Origin: Streptomyces olivochromogenes | Lineage (GTDB): Bacteria; Actinomycetota; Actinomycetes; Streptomycetales; Streptomycetaceae | Assembly: GCF_001514115.1 (NCBI RefSeq) | Contig: NZ_KQ948479.1 | Span: forward strand, 1 to 64,000 | Direction of reading: 5' to 3' | Length of the DNA stretch: 64,000 nucleotides | Shown here: one piece after another, positions 15,120 to 22,646 of the stretch | Layout: each line of letters starts with the position of its first letter | Numbering within the stretch: position 1 is the first letter of the stretch | Notes under the pieces: generated by a model | The model's input: the letters and a program-made list of their open reading frames with translations, nothing else | Told to the model about the DNA's origin: nothing | Databases searched by the model: none | Position numbers and translations under genes: made by a program

Positions 15120-15997
15120 GCTGCGGCCTCCAGGCGTGCGGTGCGGATGGTGGTGGGGAAGGGAAGCGGCTCAGCGACGTACGGAGCGACGAGGCGGAGT
15201 CTCGGACGCAGGGAGCGGCGCGCCGAGGCCGCGGCGGAGGGGGTCTGGCGCGGCCTCGGCCCGCGCCGCGGGGCCGGCTGGCCCGGCCACAGGTTGAGCA
15301 CCAGCTGCTGCGGGGCGCCCGCGGCGATCCGGCGCTGCCGGGCACCGTCCGTCGTCGGCGCCGCCGCGATCGGCCACTGGCCGTCCGGGACGATCCGGCA
15401 CCGGCGCGGCAGCAGATCATGCGCGGCCGCCAGCCGCAACAGCTGCTCCCGGGTCGCGGTCTCCTTGTTCAACCCCAGCAGCGTGCACAGCACCGACCGG
15501 TTCCAGTTCGCCGTCCGGACATCCATGCCCGCCCGGTACGCCACCAGCTCCTCATCCGTCTCCCGCGCCAACGCCGCCAGCACGGCCCGCTTCTGTACGG
15601 TGCGCGCCTCCGCGAGATCCTGCCGCGCGGGCAACGGCGCGTTCGCACGCCGGGCAATCAGCGCCCGATGACGGTCCAGAGCCAGCTCCCCGCCCCAGAT
15701 CCCATCCGGCTGCACCAGCTTCCCGTCCGCGGTCTCCGAGTTCGCATACGCTCGGCAGGCCTCCAGCACCGGACACGCCCTGCACACCGCCAGCGCCCGC
15801 TTCTCCCGGGCCAGCCGGTCCTTCTGCGCTTCCCCGCCATCCTCCGAAGAAGACGACCACGCATCCAACGACAACGACGCGTCCCCCAGCGCCCGGCCGG
15901 GCAGAGCCGGATCCCAGTGCGGGGCACACCCCTTGTACTTGGCGAACCGGTGCTCGTAGAAGGCGGCAGCCGCCTCGATCGGATCCAGCGTGCTCAT
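15116..15997 (-). CDS. WhiB-like protein 2
   Basis: 293 aa. The Fe-S cysteines fit the WhiB pattern: a first Cys at KGCAPHW, then CRACPVLEAC (C-x2-C-x5-C), then the loop GIWGGE near residue 100. A long extension follows with a helical segment (TREQLLRLAAAHDLLPRR) and an Arg/Pro-rich tail, so it is over twice the usual WhiB length. It overlaps genes on both sides by 4 nt. WhiB proteins bind RNA polymerase sigma factor through the cluster domain; the extension could target DNA. Confidence 0.8.
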   Translation of the reverse strand: MSTLDPIEAAAAFYEHRFAKYKGCAPHWDPALPGRALGDASLSLDAWSSSSEDGGEAQKDRLAREKRALAVCRACPVLEACRAYANSETADGKLVQPDGIWGGELALDRHRALIARRANAPLPARQDLAEARTVQKRAVLAALARETDEELVAYRAGMDVRTANWNRSVLCTLLGLNKETATREQLLRLAAAHDLLPRRCRIVPDGQWPIAAAPTTDGARQRRIAAGAPQQLVLNLWPGQPAPRRGPRPRQTPSAAASARRSLRPRLRLVAPYVAEPLPFPTTIRTARLEAAA

Positions 15998-16269
15998 AGA
16001 GCAGGCCCCCCTTCCGGGTTGTGGTGTGTAGCGAGAGCGGTGTCCAGGACCAGATCCGCGGCATCCAGGACCGCCCGGTCCTCGAGCACCGCGTGAAAGC
16101 GGACGCTGAACGCTTCGATGTCACGGATGTGCGCGGCGCCCTCGAGACGCCGAACGGCGCGCTCCGCGAGCAGAGCGCGCCGCAACTTGCGATGCCGGCG
16201 CACAGCGAGCGCACCGAACAGAGCCGCCGCGGTGAGGGCCGCGGCAACGGCTATCGGACGTAGGGGCAT
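15994..16269 (-). CDS. Small membrane protein (91 aa)
   Basis: Starts MPLRPIAVAAALTAAALFGA with one N-terminal transmembrane helix and a basic stop-transfer sequence (RRHRKLRRALLAERAVRRL). The rest is a soluble helix. A GTG four codons earlier is possible but is too close to GGAGG; the ATG is better spaced. Its overlap with the WhiB-like gene suggests joint expression. Function unknown. Confidence 0.6.
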   Translation of the reverse strand: MPLRPIAVAAALTAAALFGALAVRRHRKLRRALLAERAVRRLEGAAHIRDIEAFSVRFHAVLEDRAVLDAADLVLDTALATHHNPEGGPAL

Positions 16270-16320
16270 AGCGGCCTTCACCTCCAGGGCAGGGGCAGGA
16301 ACGGACGGGGAGTCGATCGG

Positions 16321-16662
16321 TCAGGGGTGGAACAGGGCGTTGCGCTTCGCGGCCTCCGCCATCCGGGCCGCCGTATACCGAGCGGCCTCCTCGGCACCGA
16401 CCCGAACGTCCGGGTACTCCCGAAGCCGCTCGCGCGGCGTGCGCAACGTGCCGGTCTCGGCCATCTCGGCCGCGTCAAGCACCGCGTCGTCATGCCTGCG
16501 CTGCTCACGCCTCGGCAGAGACCGCCAGGACCGCATCCGAGCGACGTGCTCGGGAACGCTCGGGCGGCGCTTCTCCCACCAGAACGCGACGGGGACGCCG
16601 ACCACGGCGACGACCAGGACAGCGGGGATCAACAGACGGACCAGAAGTTCGGATGTGGACAT
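16321..16662 (-). CDS. Single-pass membrane protein (113 aa)
   Basis: Begins MSTSELLVRLLIPAVLVVAV, a clear transmembrane helix followed by FWWEKRRP and a basic cytoplasmic domain. It resembles the neighbouring 15994 protein in layout (one N-terminal helix, charged helical tail). A half parS-like GTATACC lies near 16373. No function assigned. Confidence 0.6.
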   Translation of the reverse strand: MSTSELLVRLLIPAVLVVAVVGVPVAFWWEKRRPSVPEHVARMRSWRSLPRREQRRHDDAVLDAAEMAETGTLRTPRERLREYPDVRVGAEEAARYTAARMAEAAKRNALFHP

Positions 16663-16742
16663 GGCGGAGCTCCGTTCGGCGATAGCCGGATGTGGGTGGT
16701 GGTGCGGAAGCCCCGTGGGGTGGGCTGGACGTGATGGCCGCG

Positions 16743-17240
16743 CTACGCGGCGGTGCTCAACCGGATGAACCAGGTGACCGCCAAGTCGGCAGCCGTGCAC
16801 GGCTCACACGGGATCTCATAGTGCGCGGTATGCCACTGATACCCGCTGCGCGTCCCGCACTCGGGACGCTCGGCCGCGGTGGCGTGGACGCGGCGAGGCG
16901 AGTGGTAGCGGTTGCTCTTCGCCGCCTGGCGCGCCACGTCGACCTCCGGCGCAGAACGCCGCGGCTTGGCTACAGCCTTCCGGCGCGACCGGCGCGGCAT
17001 CTGGCCGTTCTGAACGATGTACCGCTCCCGGCCGTCCAAGCCCCCGCGGATCCCCTCACGGTCCGACGGACGCAACCTCTTCTCATCCACCAGAGTGGCG
17101 GACAAACACGCCTCCCTGACCGGACAGCCAGCGCATGCGGCCCGGGCGCGAGCCTCCTGCTCTGTCGCCCCCTTGGACGGGTAGAACAGCGCCTGGTCCA
17201 GTTTCCGGCATGCGGCCCGCTCCTCCCACCCGGCGGCCAT
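16743..17240 (-). CDS. WhiB-like protein 3
   Basis: 165 aa, close to canonical WhiB size. ERAACRKLDQALFYP carries the first Cys, CAGCPVREAC the other three, and REGIRGGLDGRERYI is the G[VI]xGG-type loop. A basic stretch (MPRRSRRKAVAKPRRS) follows, as in WhiB DNA-contact tails. The extra C-terminal part has CGTRSGYQWHTAHYEIPCEPC, a possible second metal site. The start overlaps the Rad52-like stop by one base (TGATG), linking it to recombination gene expression. Confidence 0.85.
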   Translation of the reverse strand: MAAGWEERAACRKLDQALFYPSKGATEQEARARAACAGCPVREACLSATLVDEKRLRPSDREGIRGGLDGRERYIVQNGQMPRRSRRKAVAKPRRSAPEVDVARQAAKSNRYHSPRRVHATAAERPECGTRSGYQWHTAHYEIPCEPCTAADLAVTWFIRLSTAA

Positions 17241-18166
17241 CAGGCGGCCTGCCCTTCCGTGGCGTTGGCCTGGGCGGCCTGCTGCTTCAAGTGGGCGATG
17301 CGGCGCGTCAGGAGGTCCTCGACACGCACGTCCATCTCGCCGACCTTCACCGGCTCGTCCAGCAGGCCATGTTTCCGGGCGTCGGCAAGGTTCTGCTCGC
17401 ATGAAAGGCGGTTCGACCAACCGGCGTTGATCTTTCCCTTCAATGCCTCCAGCGTCGTGCCGCCCGCCTGCTCCTGGCGGCGCACGTCCTCGCGCTGCTC
17501 CGCCCGCCCGGTCTGCTCCTGTTCCGGCGGGGTGGCGTCCTCGGTGGCCTGCGATCCCGGTTCGGGCCGCACCGGCGCATCGTCCGGCTCCGGAAGCGGC
17601 GCCGCGACCTTCTCCCATTGCTCCGGCGGATGCGCGGCAGAGAAGTTCACCACCGGGGCCGAGGAGCCGTCGTTGTACAGCGACAGCCCGAACGCGTCCC
17701 CCAGGTGGGTAGCGGCCCGCTTGAACGCCTGAGACGACGCGGTCTTCATTCCCATGTCGTGCGCGTCTGCCAGGTTCGGCAGGTTGTTGCCCGCACCGGC
17801 CGCTTCACCGTCCCAGTGCCCCAGCTCCCGCCCCTGAACGTCCTTCACGATCAGACGGACTTGCGCCCGGTACACGACCGTCCACTTGGAACGGTTCCCG
17901 TTGGGCGTTTCGATCTCCCTGACCAGGGTCAGTTCACGGTTCTCGGTGTCGTAGCCGGCGAACCCGAACACGCGGAGCAGATACCGCTTGATGTCCCAGG
18001 CCTGCATGTGCGCAAAGCCCTTGTCGTCCTTACCAACCCGCTTGGGGTCAACGGCCCGGTGCAGCAGCCGAAGCTGAGGCGCGGTGAAGCGGCTGACCTG
18101 GTTTTGGGTGTGCTGGGTGGGGCCCTCCGCCGTCGTGCTGGCGGGGGCCTCAATGGCCTGAGCCAT
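17240..18166 (-). CDS. Rad52-like single-strand annealing protein
   Basis: 308 aa. Residues 30-165 show the Rad52/22 pattern: RYLLRVFGFAGYDTENREL, a strand with RAQVRLIVKD, then DAHDMGMKTASSQAFKRAAT and DAFGLSLYN. Such phage annealases pair homologous single strands and work with SSB. The C-terminal half is Glu/Gln/Pro-rich with a final helical domain (VEDLLTRRIAHLKQQAAQAN). AAGGAGA lies before the ATG. It is followed by the third WhiB-like gene. A role in recombination-dependent replication or genome repair is likely. Confidence 0.8.
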   Translation of the reverse strand: MAQAIEAPASTTAEGPTQHTQNQVSRFTAPQLRLLHRAVDPKRVGKDDKGFAHMQAWDIKRYLLRVFGFAGYDTENRELTLVREIETPNGNRSKWTVVYRAQVRLIVKDVQGRELGHWDGEAAGAGNNLPNLADAHDMGMKTASSQAFKRAATHLGDAFGLSLYNDGSSAPVVNFSAAHPPEQWEKVAAPLPEPDDAPVRPEPGSQATEDATPPEQEQTGRAEQREDVRRQEQAGGTTLEALKGKINAGWSNRLSCEQNLADARKHGLLDEPVKVGEMDVRVEDLLTRRIAHLKQQAAQANATEGQAA

Positions 18167-18244
18167 GAGGTCTCCTTGTGATGCGTGATGTGGCGGCCAG
18201 CCCGGGGAAGACGTCGTCCCTTCGGCCCGGGCCGGCCGCGGCCG

Positions 18245-18778
18245 CTACTCGGCGGCCGCCTCAGTTCCTTCGGGCGCGGCCGGGTACAGGCGGGCCATCC
18301 ACTGCGTCGCCAAATGCCGGGCGTTCAGCTTGTGGCCACGAATCGTCGGCCACTCGTGCTCGACCACAAAATCGGCCGCAGCCTTCTCAACTCGGGTGAC
18401 CAGGGCGCGCGGCGCCCGGATGTTCATCACCGACTTCGCCTCAGCCTCGCCGTGCCGGGCATACGTCGGCTTCTCCGGAGTCCACTGGCCGGCCAGGAAC
18501 CGAATCCACCCTTCCAGCACGTCCGCCGTCAGATTCGACGACTCATAGGCACGCATGTGAAGGCCGGACTCGATCGGGATCGCCATGGGCACCAGGTCGA
18601 TACGGCTTACCGCATCCAGGGCCACGTCGAGCGCGTCGGCGGTCTTGGTGGCGCTGTCGATGAGGGCCTGCACCGCTTCGGCCTGTAGAAGGTCCCCACG
18701 CGAAGCGAGAGCATCGGCCACGGTCTGGGCGTCGGTGGTGACTTCAGTGAGGCGGCTTCGCTGGGGCTTTGCGGGCAT
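18245..18778 (-). CDS. Hypothetical protein (177 aa)
   Basis: Begins MPAKPQRSRLTEVTTDAQTV; GGAAGGA precedes the ATG. An all-helical N-terminal part (LQAEAVQALIDSATKTADAL) is followed by ESSNLTADVLEGWIRFLAG and a basic segment (MNIRAPRALVTRVEKAAADF). It is divergent from the plus-strand genes under operator copy 3, and a half-site (GCAATAGAAGAAGG, minus strand, 18863-18876) lies in its leader. Function unknown. Confidence 0.55.
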   Translation of the reverse strand: MPAKPQRSRLTEVTTDAQTVADALASRGDLLQAEAVQALIDSATKTADALDVALDAVSRIDLVPMAIPIESGLHMRAYESSNLTADVLEGWIRFLAGQWTPEKPTYARHGEAEAKSVMNIRAPRALVTRVEKAAADFVVEHEWPTIRGHKLNARHLATQWMARLYPAAPEGTEAAAE

Positions 18779-18929
18779 GGGGGCGTGTCCTTCCGGGCGC
18801 CGGCATCCATCCCGGCGGCCGGGCGGGCGCCTGCTGTCGTGTGTGGGCACGCCTAGTTTCCTCCTTCTTCTATTGCTGTCACACCTGGGGGGTGTACGGG
18901 GTTGTCCCGGTACCCCAGATGATACGCAC

Positions 18930-18966
18930 TCTTGTATTGCGAGTGCAATAGAAGAATGGGTAAGGT
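18930..18966 (+). promoter_or_regulatory. Promoter with palindromic operator, copy 3
   Basis: Plus strand TTGCGA (18937-18942), 18-bp spacer, TAAGGT (18961-18966). The palindrome TATTGCGAGTGCAATA (18935-18950) covers the -35. Geometry equals copies 1 and 2, but here it drives plus-strand genes. The intergenic region also carries a half-site facing the divergent gene at 18778. Confidence 0.7.
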
Positions 18967-18998
18967 GGTCACACACCACAGCAACAGGGGGAACCACC

Positions 18999-19232
18999 AT
19001 GAAGGCCAACAGCCGCAGTGCGCGCCGCACCATCCGCACCCGCGCCACACAGACCCGCGCAACCCGCCGCGCCCACCAGGCCGTTGCCACCGGTACCCCC
19101 CAGACCGCCCGCACCCACCTCATCGCCGCCGGCATCGACGACCCCACCGCCAAGCGCTTCGCCGGCGCCTTCTCCCGCGGCGTCACCGCAGCCGCCCGCT
19201 TCGAGCAGGCCGCCCACCACCTCGCCGCCTGA
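18999..19232 (+). CDS. Small basic protein (77 aa)
   Basis: MKANSRSARRTIRTRATQTR opens an Arg-rich N-terminal helix, a likely nucleic-acid-binding segment; the second half is Ala-rich helical (AKRFAGAFSRGVTAAARFEQ). CAGGGGG lies before the ATG. It is the first gene after operator copy 3. No family recognised. Confidence 0.6.
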   Translation: MKANSRSARRTIRTRATQTRATRRAHQAVATGTPQTARTHLIAAGIDDPTAKRFAGAFSRGVTAAARFEQAAHHLAA

Positions 19233-19284
19233 CCGCAGCCTAGGCATTTACCACCTGACCGCCCGCTAGGACAGGACGACCACC

Positions 19285-19554
19285 ATGGGCATGTCCACCC
19301 ACATCAAAGGCTTCGCCCCACCCGACGAGCGCTGGCAGCAGATGAAAACCATCTGGGACGCCTGCCGAGCCGCCCACATCGACCCACCCGCCGACGTGGA
19401 ACGCTTCTTCGACGGCGCAGAACCGAACCGGAACGGTCAAGAGGTCGACATTCCCCACCGCGATTGGCAGGACGACCAGCGCCAGGGAATCGAGATCCGG
19501 ACCGACGACATCCCTGAAAACGTTAAGGTCATCCGCTTCTACAACTCCTGGTAG
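19285..19554 (+). CDS. Small acidic hypothetical protein (89 aa)
   Basis: Starts MGMSTHIKGFAPPDERWQQM; AGGACAGGAC precedes it. It combines a helical N-terminal part (MKTIWDACRAAHIDPPADVE) with a strand-rich end (QGIEIRTDDIPENVKVIRFY). Proteins opening with GMSTHI..F.PPDE are frequent small actinobacterial and phage hypotheticals. It ends just before a strong terminator, so copy 3 drives two genes. Confidence 0.65.
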   Translation: MGMSTHIKGFAPPDERWQQMKTIWDACRAAHIDPPADVERFFDGAEPNRNGQEVDIPHRDWQDDQRQGIEIRTDDIPENVKVIRFYNSW

Positions 19555-19583
19555 CAGGCAACGCCGCAGCCCCGGAGACGACG

Positions 19584-19615
19584 AAGGCCACCGCCCCGGA
19601 CCGGGTGGTGGCCTG
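19584..19615 (+). terminator. Terminator of the copy-3 operon
   Basis: AAGGCCACCGCCC pairs with GGGTGGTGGCCT (one bulge) right after the 19554 stop. Confidence 0.65.
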
Positions 19616-19708
19616 ACTGGTCAGACTCATCGCGCACAGCGATGTTACCCCGAGAACTCCCCATGCAGGTAGATAGGTTGGGGGATCGATTTGGAGGAGG
19701 TTTTCTCG

Positions 19709-20203
19709 GTGACCGTGACCGTGATGACGGACCACCAACTGGTGGACGTGTTCGAGGACCGGAAGCGGTGTACGGCGTGCGGTGTGGTGGCGGTGCGTCA
19801 GTACAACCCGCAGTCCCGATCCGACGCCAAGGTGTGGACGGACTGGCGGGCACCGGACGGCCGGACGTGGCTCACCACGCCTGACGGATACATCCAGCCG
19901 CCTTCGTGCCCGCTTCCCGCCGTGGAGGCGCTGTGTCCGTGGGAGGACCGGGCGATGCGGTACGCCGGCCCGAAGGGTGACGTGCAGCTGGCGACCGCGA
20001 TGGCGACGTGGTGCGAGCGGCATGAGATGGCCGTGGCCGACTGCCCGGAGCCGGGTCCGTACTGCCCAGGGGCCCTGGCGCACGAGGACGGGGAAGAGGG
20101 GCGGCCTGGTCCGTGCACCGGGCGGGAGAACTCCTGCAAGTGCATGTGTTCGGCCTGCTGTGGCGACGATCCGCATACGTGGGGATACGACGGGCCGTTC
20201 TGA
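19709..20203 (+). CDS. Cys-rich hypothetical protein (164 aa)
   Basis: The GTG start has GGAGGAGG 8 nt upstream and reads VTVTVMTDHQLVDVF. A zinc knuckle (RCTACGV) sits near residue 22. The C-terminal tail is unusually cysteine-rich (CTGRENSCKCMCSACCGDDP) and could bind a metal cluster. The middle has CPWEDRAMRYAG and further single cysteines. The codon pattern is normal for the element. Function unknown. Confidence 0.6.
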   Translation: MTVTVMTDHQLVDVFEDRKRCTACGVVAVRQYNPQSRSDAKVWTDWRAPDGRTWLTTPDGYIQPPSCPLPAVEALCPWEDRAMRYAGPKGDVQLATAMATWCERHEMAVADCPEPGPYCPGALAHEDGEEGRPGPCTGRENSCKCMCSACCGDDPHTWGYDGPF

Positions 20204-20548
20204 GCGTGCCTGCGGGCCCGGCTGGTGGAGAGCGCGGGCCCGCGGCAGGGGTGGTGCGGGAGCTCCACCCTTGGGAAATGTTGCTCGACCGCACTGCCGG
20301 GCAGGTTACGCCCCGCCGGCCGTCCCAGGGAACACCCCGGACCACACCGCCCCCACACCCACCCGGGGCACCCCGATACCCCATCTGACCTGCCACTCTG
20401 CAAAACTTCGGAGCCCCCACCCTCCCAGCCGCACACGCGCGGCCCCGCCCCGCACACCCCCACGATCCGCACCACCAGCGGCAGGGGGCTGAGGCGGCTC
20501 CGAAGTTTTACCAAGTAGATCAACAAGGGTTTCGGGCAAGATAAGACC
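20204..20548. other. Intergenic region with long inverted repeat
   Basis: 345 bp without a gene. It holds a 14-bp perfect inverted repeat (20402-20415 and 20496-20509) with inner arms AGCCCCC and GGGGGCT, and leads into a recombinase-like gene. It may be a recombination/resolution site or a large hairpin terminator. Confidence 0.5.
20402..20509. repeat. 14-bp inverted repeat AAAACTTCGGAGCC
   Basis: The left arm AAAACTTCGGAGCC and right arm GGCTCCGAAGTTTT are perfect complements separated by 80 bp. Nested shorter arms lie inside. It lies 40 bp upstream of the recombinase-like gene. Confidence 0.7.
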
Positions 20549-21415
20549 ATGGACCCCGTCGACCTGCTCAACGACTGGCTCGCCACCAGCGCCCTGAGAG
20601 CCAGCACCCGCGCCGAATACGGGCGCGAGATCGGCTACTTCATCGCCTGGTGCGCCCACCAGACGCCGCCCGTCGACGTCCTCACCGCAGGCCCCGCAGA
20701 CATCGCCGCCTGGTCCCACGATCACCACCTGCACGCCCTCCTCGACGGACGGCCCTTCGACGGACCCGACGCCCTCGGCTACCTCGCCGCCGCACACCCC
20801 GACGCCGCCCGCACCCACGACCGCCGCATCACCGCCCTCACCCAGTACTACGAAGCCGCCAGGAACCGCGGCCACATCACCCTGCCCCCCGACCTGTCCG
20901 TGCTGCGCTCCGGCGTACCCCGCCCGGCCGGCGCCAAGAACCGCCTGGACCCCCGCGAACGAGCCGTCCTCCTCGCCTGCACCGGCGGCTGGGGACCGCA
21001 GCGTTCCAAGCACTACCAGCGCGACCAGCTCATCGTGTACCTCCTCCTCGAAGGCCTGCGCCCCGCCCACGTCGTCCGCATCGACCGCCGCCACCTCTAC
21101 CCCCAACCCGACGGCTTCTGGGACATCCGCGCCCCCGACGACCACGAGAACGTCGGCCGCAAGTTCACCCTGGACCCCCTCACCGGCGCCGCCCTGAAGG
21201 CCTACCTCGCCGTACGACCCGACCCGGTCGAACCCGACGAACACGCCCTCCTCCTCAACACCCACCGCCGGGCACTCTCCTCCGGCTGGCTCAACATGCT
21301 CATCGGCCAGATCGCCGCCACCCACCCGCTGCTCGCCGACCGCGACCCCGCCATCACCGCCGACGCCGTCGCCCACACCGGCCTGTGGGACGCCCCCGAG
21401 CAGGCCAACGGCTGA
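20549..21415 (+). CDS. Tyrosine-recombinase-like protein, apparently lacking the catalytic C-terminus
   Basis: 288 aa. The N-terminal SAM-like core-binding domain is recognisable (LLNDWLATSALRASTRAEYG). The catalytic-domain start is also visible: LLLEGLRPAHVVRI (first Arg) and ENVGRKFTLD (Lys strand). Where HxxR and the nucleophilic Tyr should follow, the protein reads ITADAVAHTGLWDAPEQ and stops. It therefore lacks box II Arg and the Tyr. A near-identical copy of its 3' end occurs 600 bp downstream. It may act as an accessory DNA-binding protein. The inverted repeat upstream is its likely target. Confidence 0.6.
   Translation: MDPVDLLNDWLATSALRASTRAEYGREIGYFIAWCAHQTPPVDVLTAGPADIAAWSHDHHLHALLDGRPFDGPDALGYLAAAHPDAARTHDRRITALTQYYEAARNRGHITLPPDLSVLRSGVPRPAGAKNRLDPRERAVLLACTGGWGPQRSKHYQRDQLIVYLLLEGLRPAHVVRIDRRHLYPQPDGFWDIRAPDDHENVGRKFTLDPLTGAALKAYLAVRPDPVEPDEHALLLNTHRRALSSGWLNMLIGQIAATHPLLADRDPAITADAVAHTGLWDAPEQANG
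21366..21398 (+). repeat. 33-bp direct repeat, copy 1 (inside recombinase 3' end)
   Basis: The segment starting CCGTCGCCCACACCGG matches 21966-21998 with one mismatch at an offset of exactly 600 bp. It encodes VAHTGLWD at the recombinase C-terminus. Confidence 0.8.
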
Positions 21416-21466
21416 ACGTGGCCGCTTCGCCGGACGCAGCATGACCGGCCTCGCTAGGGTGACCCG

Positions 21467-21964
21467 GTGACCGATCAACGAGGCCCAAAGCGCGACGGCG
21501 ATCTGACAGACGAACAGGCCACCCTGCTCCTGCAGTCCTTCACCGAGACCATCACCGAGGCCGGTGAAATCGCGGCCATGCTGTCCAAGTACGTTGCCGC
21601 GGGCGGCCGGGACTGGGAAACGTACGAACGGATGCTGGACCACTGGGCCCGCCAAGGCCTGAAGATGGTCCACGCCGGACGCGGCGCCCTGCACCCCGAG
21701 CTGGTCCCGCTGTCGGCCAAGCAGATCGAGCAGGCCGCCGGGATCACCGGCCGCGACGGCGGGATGCGTGAGCACCTGCATCAGACGATGGCAGCCGCGT
21801 TGCTGTCCACGGTGTGGTTCGTCGGCGAGCACCACCTCATCGAGGCCGAAGACTGGCCGGAAGACCTGCCCGACGTCGTCCTGAGCGCCGTACGGCAGGC
21901 ACCGGGCATCAACAACGACCCCACCATGCGCAACCTCCGCGACACAGGCCGCCCCCGCCGGTAA
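21467..21964 (+). CDS. Hypothetical helical protein (165 aa)
   Basis: The GTG start lies 6 nt after a -10-like TAGGGT (21455-21460), so translation may be leaderless. The protein is helical: ATLLLQSFTETITEAGEIAA, then WETYERMLDHWARQGLKM and LHQTMAAALLSTVWFVGEH. No family recognised. It is bounded by the two 33-bp direct repeats, with its stop one base before the second copy, and may have been inserted or duplicated with them. Confidence 0.6.
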   Translation: MTDQRGPKRDGDLTDEQATLLLQSFTETITEAGEIAAMLSKYVAAGGRDWETYERMLDHWARQGLKMVHAGRGALHPELVPLSAKQIEQAAGITGRDGGMREHLHQTMAAALLSTVWFVGEHHLIEAEDWPEDLPDVVLSAVRQAPGINNDPTMRNLRDTGRPRR

Positions 21965-21965
21965 A

Positions 21966-21998
21966 CCGTCGCCCACACCGGCCTGTGGGACACCCCCG
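21966..21998 (+). repeat. 33-bp direct repeat, copy 2
   Basis: Copy of 21366-21398 with one mismatch. Read in the same frame it encodes VAHTGLWDTPGQGD and a stop at 22010, a relic of a recombinase-type 3' end that has no gene body in front of it. Confidence 0.8.
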
Positions 21999-22008
21999 GC
22001 CAGGGCGA

Positions 22009-22644
22009 CTAAGCGTCGGGGTCCTGCTTCTTCACGGCCGCCTTGCCGATCTGCGCGAGCGGGTTGTTCTCCCCCTGGCTGTCCTGCCGCGCGGGAGCGG
22101 GCTCCGCGAATTCCTTGGTGTAGGGATCCCAGTAGCGCAGGCGGACCCCCAGGATGCGCACGGGCGGGAGTTCCCGGTAGCGCTGGAACACGGTGCCTGT
22201 ACGCCCGTCCACGCCCTCAAGGGTGTTGCACTGGCGGCATAGGAGGCCACGCACCAGGCCGGTTCCGTGATCGTGGTCGACTACGAGCTGATCCACGCGC
22301 CCGCAGATCGCGCACCGGCCCGCGTGCCATTCGTACAGGACGGTGTCGGCCCGGTCCTCTGCCTCGAACTGGCTGTCAGCGGTCACCGAGTGCAGCACCT
22401 CGGCGGACTCGGGGCGCGTGATGGGCCAGCTCCAGCAGGCAGGTGCACTCAGCTGCAGTCCGCTCCTATACCTGCGGTACGGCTCCCCCCAACGTCTGTC
22501 CTTCTCGGCCTTTCGCTTCTCGTACTCGGCACGCTCTGCCGGGTTCAAGTGCGTGACACAGGCAGGGAAGGGGGACAGTCGGAAGCCACGGCAGGGCTTC
22601 CTCGAACTCGCCGTGGTCCGCCCGCAGCGTGACTCTTCGTCCAT
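22009..22644 (-). CDS. Endonuclease VII-like (HNH-fold) nuclease
   Basis: 211 aa. The recombination endonuclease VII core is clear: WHAGRCAICGRVDQLVVDHDHGTG then VRGLLCRQCN, with two zinc CxxC pairs and the catalytic DHDH. T4 EndoVII resolves branched DNA before packaging. A Lys/Arg-rich N-terminal helix (AERAEYEKRKAEKDRRWGE) precedes it. The start is ATG 22644; a GTG two codons upstream overlaps the recombinase stop. It follows the intact tyrosine recombinase in the same transcript. With the RusA-like protein, the element has two junction-processing nucleases. Confidence 0.8.
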   Translation of the reverse strand: MDEESRCGRTTASSRKPCRGFRLSPFPACVTHLNPAERAEYEKRKAEKDRRWGEPYRRYRSGLQLSAPACWSWPITRPESAEVLHSVTADSQFEAEDRADTVLYEWHAGRCAICGRVDQLVVDHDHGTGLVRGLLCRQCNTLEGVDGRTGTVFQRYRELPPVRILGVRLRYWDPYTKEFAEPAPARQDSQGENNPLAQIGKAAVKKQDPDA

Positions 22645-22646
22645 CG

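Noticed and set aside
18863..18876. Possible fourth operator at the divergent 18.8-kb gene
   Set aside because: Only one half-site matches; the opposite arm and a -10 at the right distance are missing.
20306..21976. A 556-residue minus-strand open frame over the recombinase
   Set aside because: Gly/Val/Asp-rich shadow of the plus-strand genes and it crosses the inverted repeat.
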